Assembly (NCBI GenBank): GCA_018881555.1
Contig: JACAXG010000122.1
Coordinates: 1-64,000 of the forward strand
Reading direction: 5' to 3'
DNA length: 64,000 nt
Source: Amblyornis subalaris
Lineage: Eukaryota > Chordata > Aves > Passeriformes > Ptilonorhynchidae
A program made the translations under genes and the position numbers. Of the stretch, positions 62,115 to 64,000 are shown in pieces. The notes beneath the pieces were generated by a model. That model was not told the origin of the DNA and ran no database searches. It saw only the letters and a list, made by a program, of their open reading frames with translations. Each line of letters begins with the position of its first letter. Position 1 is the stretch's first letter.

Positions 62115-63565
62115 ATCACTAAATGTTTCTCAATGATTTTTGAGAAGTCTTGGGAATCCAGAGAGGTCCCAGCTGACTGGAAGCTGGCAAACATTGTCCC
62201 AATTTTCAAGAAGGGCAAGAAGGAGGACACCGGAAAGCAGGAGCCTGTCAGTCCCATTTTAGTGCCTGATTATTCTGGGAAGTATTAAAAAACACCTGAA
62301 GAACAACACAATCATTGGTCACAGCCAGCACAGCTTCATGAGAAGAAAGCCCTGCTTGTCAAATTCAATTTCCTTCCATGATAGGAAAACCCACCTAGTT
62401 GATCAAGGGAAGCCAGTTGATGTAATCCTTTTGGATTTCACTAAAGATTTTGGTACTGTCTTTCCCAGGACCCTTCTGGACAAACTGTCCAGCACACAGC
62501 TGGATAAACACATCATGTGATGGGTGAGCAACTGGCTCATGGGTCGGGCACAAAGGATTACAGTGAATGGAGTGACATCAGATGGGTGACCCGTCACTAG
62601 TGGGGTTCCACAGGGCTCCATCCTTGGCCCTGTGCTCTCCAACATCTTTGTAAATGATTTGGACTCAGGACTGGAACGGATGCTGAGCAAGTTCACAGAT
62701 AATACAAAACTGGGAGGAGCTGTTGACTCTCTCAAAAGATGAGAGGCCCTGCAGAGAGACCTCAACAAATTAGAGGGCTGAGCAATTACCAACCATATGA
62801 AGTTTGAGGGAAGGTGCCAGATTCTGCACCTGGGATAGGACAACCCTGGATGTACGGACAGACTGGGGAATTTGATGCTGGAGAGCAGTGCTGTGAAAAG
62901 TGACCCAGGAGTCCTGGTCGATGGCACGTTGAACATGAGTCAGCAGTGCCCAGGCAGCCAGGAGGGCCACCCATGTCCTGGGGGGCATCAGGCCCAGCAT
63001 TGCCAGCCAGGCAAGGGAGGGGATTGTCCTGCTCTGCTCTGCACTGGGGCACCTCGAGTGCTGGGGGCAGTTTTGAGTGCCACAATGTAAGAAAAATATG
63101 AAGCTATTAGAAAGTGTCCAAAGGAGGACCATGAGGATGGTGAAGTGCCTTGAGGAGAAGCCGTATGAGGAGTGCCTGAGGTCACTTGGTCTGTTCAGCC
63201 TGGAGAAGAGAAGGCTGAGGGGAGACCTCATTGCAGTTACAACTTCCTTATGAGGGGAAGAGGAGGGGCAGGAACTGATCTGTTCTCTGTGATGACCAGT
63301 GACAGGACTTGAGGGAATGGCCTGAAGTTGTTTCAGAGGAGGTTTAGATTGGATGTCAGGAAGAGGTCCTTCTGCCCTGGTTGGGCGCTGGAACAGGCTT
63401 CCCAGGGAAGTGGTCAAAGTACCAGCCTGGGAGTCCAAGAAGCATTTGGAGAAAGCTCTCAGGCCCATGCTTTGACTCTTGGGGTGTCCTATGCAGGGTC
63501 AGAAGTTGGACTTTTTTGATGCTTGTGGGTCCCTTCCAACTAAGCTTATTCTATGATTCTGTGAC
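62115..63565 (+). mobile_element. CR1 LINE, reverse transcriptase to 3' end, 5'-truncated and inactive
   Basis: The longest continuous CR1 run on the plus strand. It enters the reverse transcriptase before ADWKLANIVPIFKKGKKED (about 62170-62225). GKPVDVILLDFTKDFGTVFP (62410-62465) corresponds to the DFSKAFDTV block, and [19 protein letters not shown] near 62594 is clear. The catalytic box reads FTDNTKLGG (about 62690), where CR1 has F-A-D-D-T-K-L, so the second aspartate is lost. Stops and frameshifts follow. The 3' part has GGAGACCTCATTGCAGTTAC, TTTAGATTGGATGTCAGGAA, GGGTCCCTTCCAACTAAGC and the tail ATTCTATGATTCTGTGAC at 63548-63565. The 232-codon and 177-codon frames on the opposite strand are antisense shadows of this element. 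Confidence 0.93.
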
Positions 63566-64000
63566 AGAAGTTTCTGTACTTGTTCATTTCATGTATCTCA
63601 TGGCCCTAGTGTTGAAGGCAACCTCTGCTTGAGAGCAGATTTCTTGCAACTGTAATGTTTATAACCATAAACATATTCTCATTTTACAAAGACTAATTAG
63701 CAACAGATGCAACAGTCCATCATACTAGGAACTAGTCACTTTTCAACAACCAACCCTCTGCAAATATAAATATAGACAAACAGGCATCCTTTTAAGACAT
63801 CCTTATATTGCACTTTCCTTTTGTAAAGCATGTCAACATACTTCTTATTGCTAAGTCTGTATGGTTCCCTAAAATAAAAGTAATAAATTAATATTGCGAT
63901 GGAAAGTAAAATTATAATCAGTTTTAATCTTCTGTAGCAAGTCATTACATTGCTAAATTTCTTTCTGGTGTTTAAGATAGAAGGGTTGGCGGGGGCTAAC
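63566..64000. other. AT-rich unique DNA to window end
   Basis: Nothing recognisable after the CR1 tail. Confidence 0.5.

Noticed and set aside
62403..63468. Minus-strand frames of 177 and 232 codons
   Set aside because: They run antisense through a plus-strand CR1 whose sense translation shows reverse transcriptase motifs. The minus-strand products match nothing.

Overview
This window looks like a gene-poor stretch of a bird nuclear genome. Two things point to this. It is AT-rich with no long conserved open reading frame. Its recognisable dispersed repeats are CR1 non-LTR retrotransposons (ten fragments, with their typical 3' ends and the GRR-type endonuclease, esterase and reverse transcriptase segments of avian CR1) and endogenous retrovirus LTRs of avian type. 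The abundance of solo LTRs would fit a passerine or another neoavian bird, but that is inference. I found no host gene, exon, rRNA, tRNA, CRISPR array or operon that I can support. The short ATG-to-stop frames scattered through the window look like chance or lie inside repeats.

Layout. 1-57 is a CTTCC microsatellite. 58-11260 is mostly unique AT-rich DNA with one CR1 endonuclease scrap (4665-4982) and small microsatellites. An old plus-strand LTR lies at about 11265-11803. 14429-16180 is the most informative CR1: on the minus strand it keeps the end of the ORF1 esterase and much of the ORF2 endonuclease, but has lost the whole reverse transcriptase by internal deletion. About 17250-18020 is a minus-strand LTR, followed at once by a plus-strand solo LTR (18101-18610, 6-bp target duplication). 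22505-22840 is another internally deleted CR1, and 23345-23872 a probable minus-strand LTR. A minus-strand LTR-like element lies near 32964-33337. 39314-39813 is a minus-strand solo LTR of the same family as 18101-18610, also with a 6-bp duplication. 40744-41240 is a CR1 piece joined to an oppositely oriented CR1 tail. 42946-43390 is a CR1 whose tail is an AATAG microsatellite. About 51150-51640 is a GC-rich LTR. CR1 tails lie at 52470, 55741 and 58033. 59517-60491 is a solo LTR with a 5-bp duplication. 61420-62002 is a solo LTR with a 6-bp duplication, distantly related to the 18101/39314 family. 62115-63565 is a 5'-truncated CR1 running from the reverse transcriptase to the 3' end.

How the parts work together. 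There is no pathway here. The window records CR1 reverse transcription (5' truncation and internal deletion) and retroviral integration followed by LTR-LTR recombination, which leaves solo LTRs. Every protein-coding remnant seen is broken by stops, frameshifts or deletion. Between the repeats the DNA could be intergenic or lie within a large intron; the sequence alone does not say which. I did not find a convincing undescribed biological system. The most unusual observation is an LTR family with apparent 5'-CG...CA-3' ends, supported by perfect target-site duplications at two loci.
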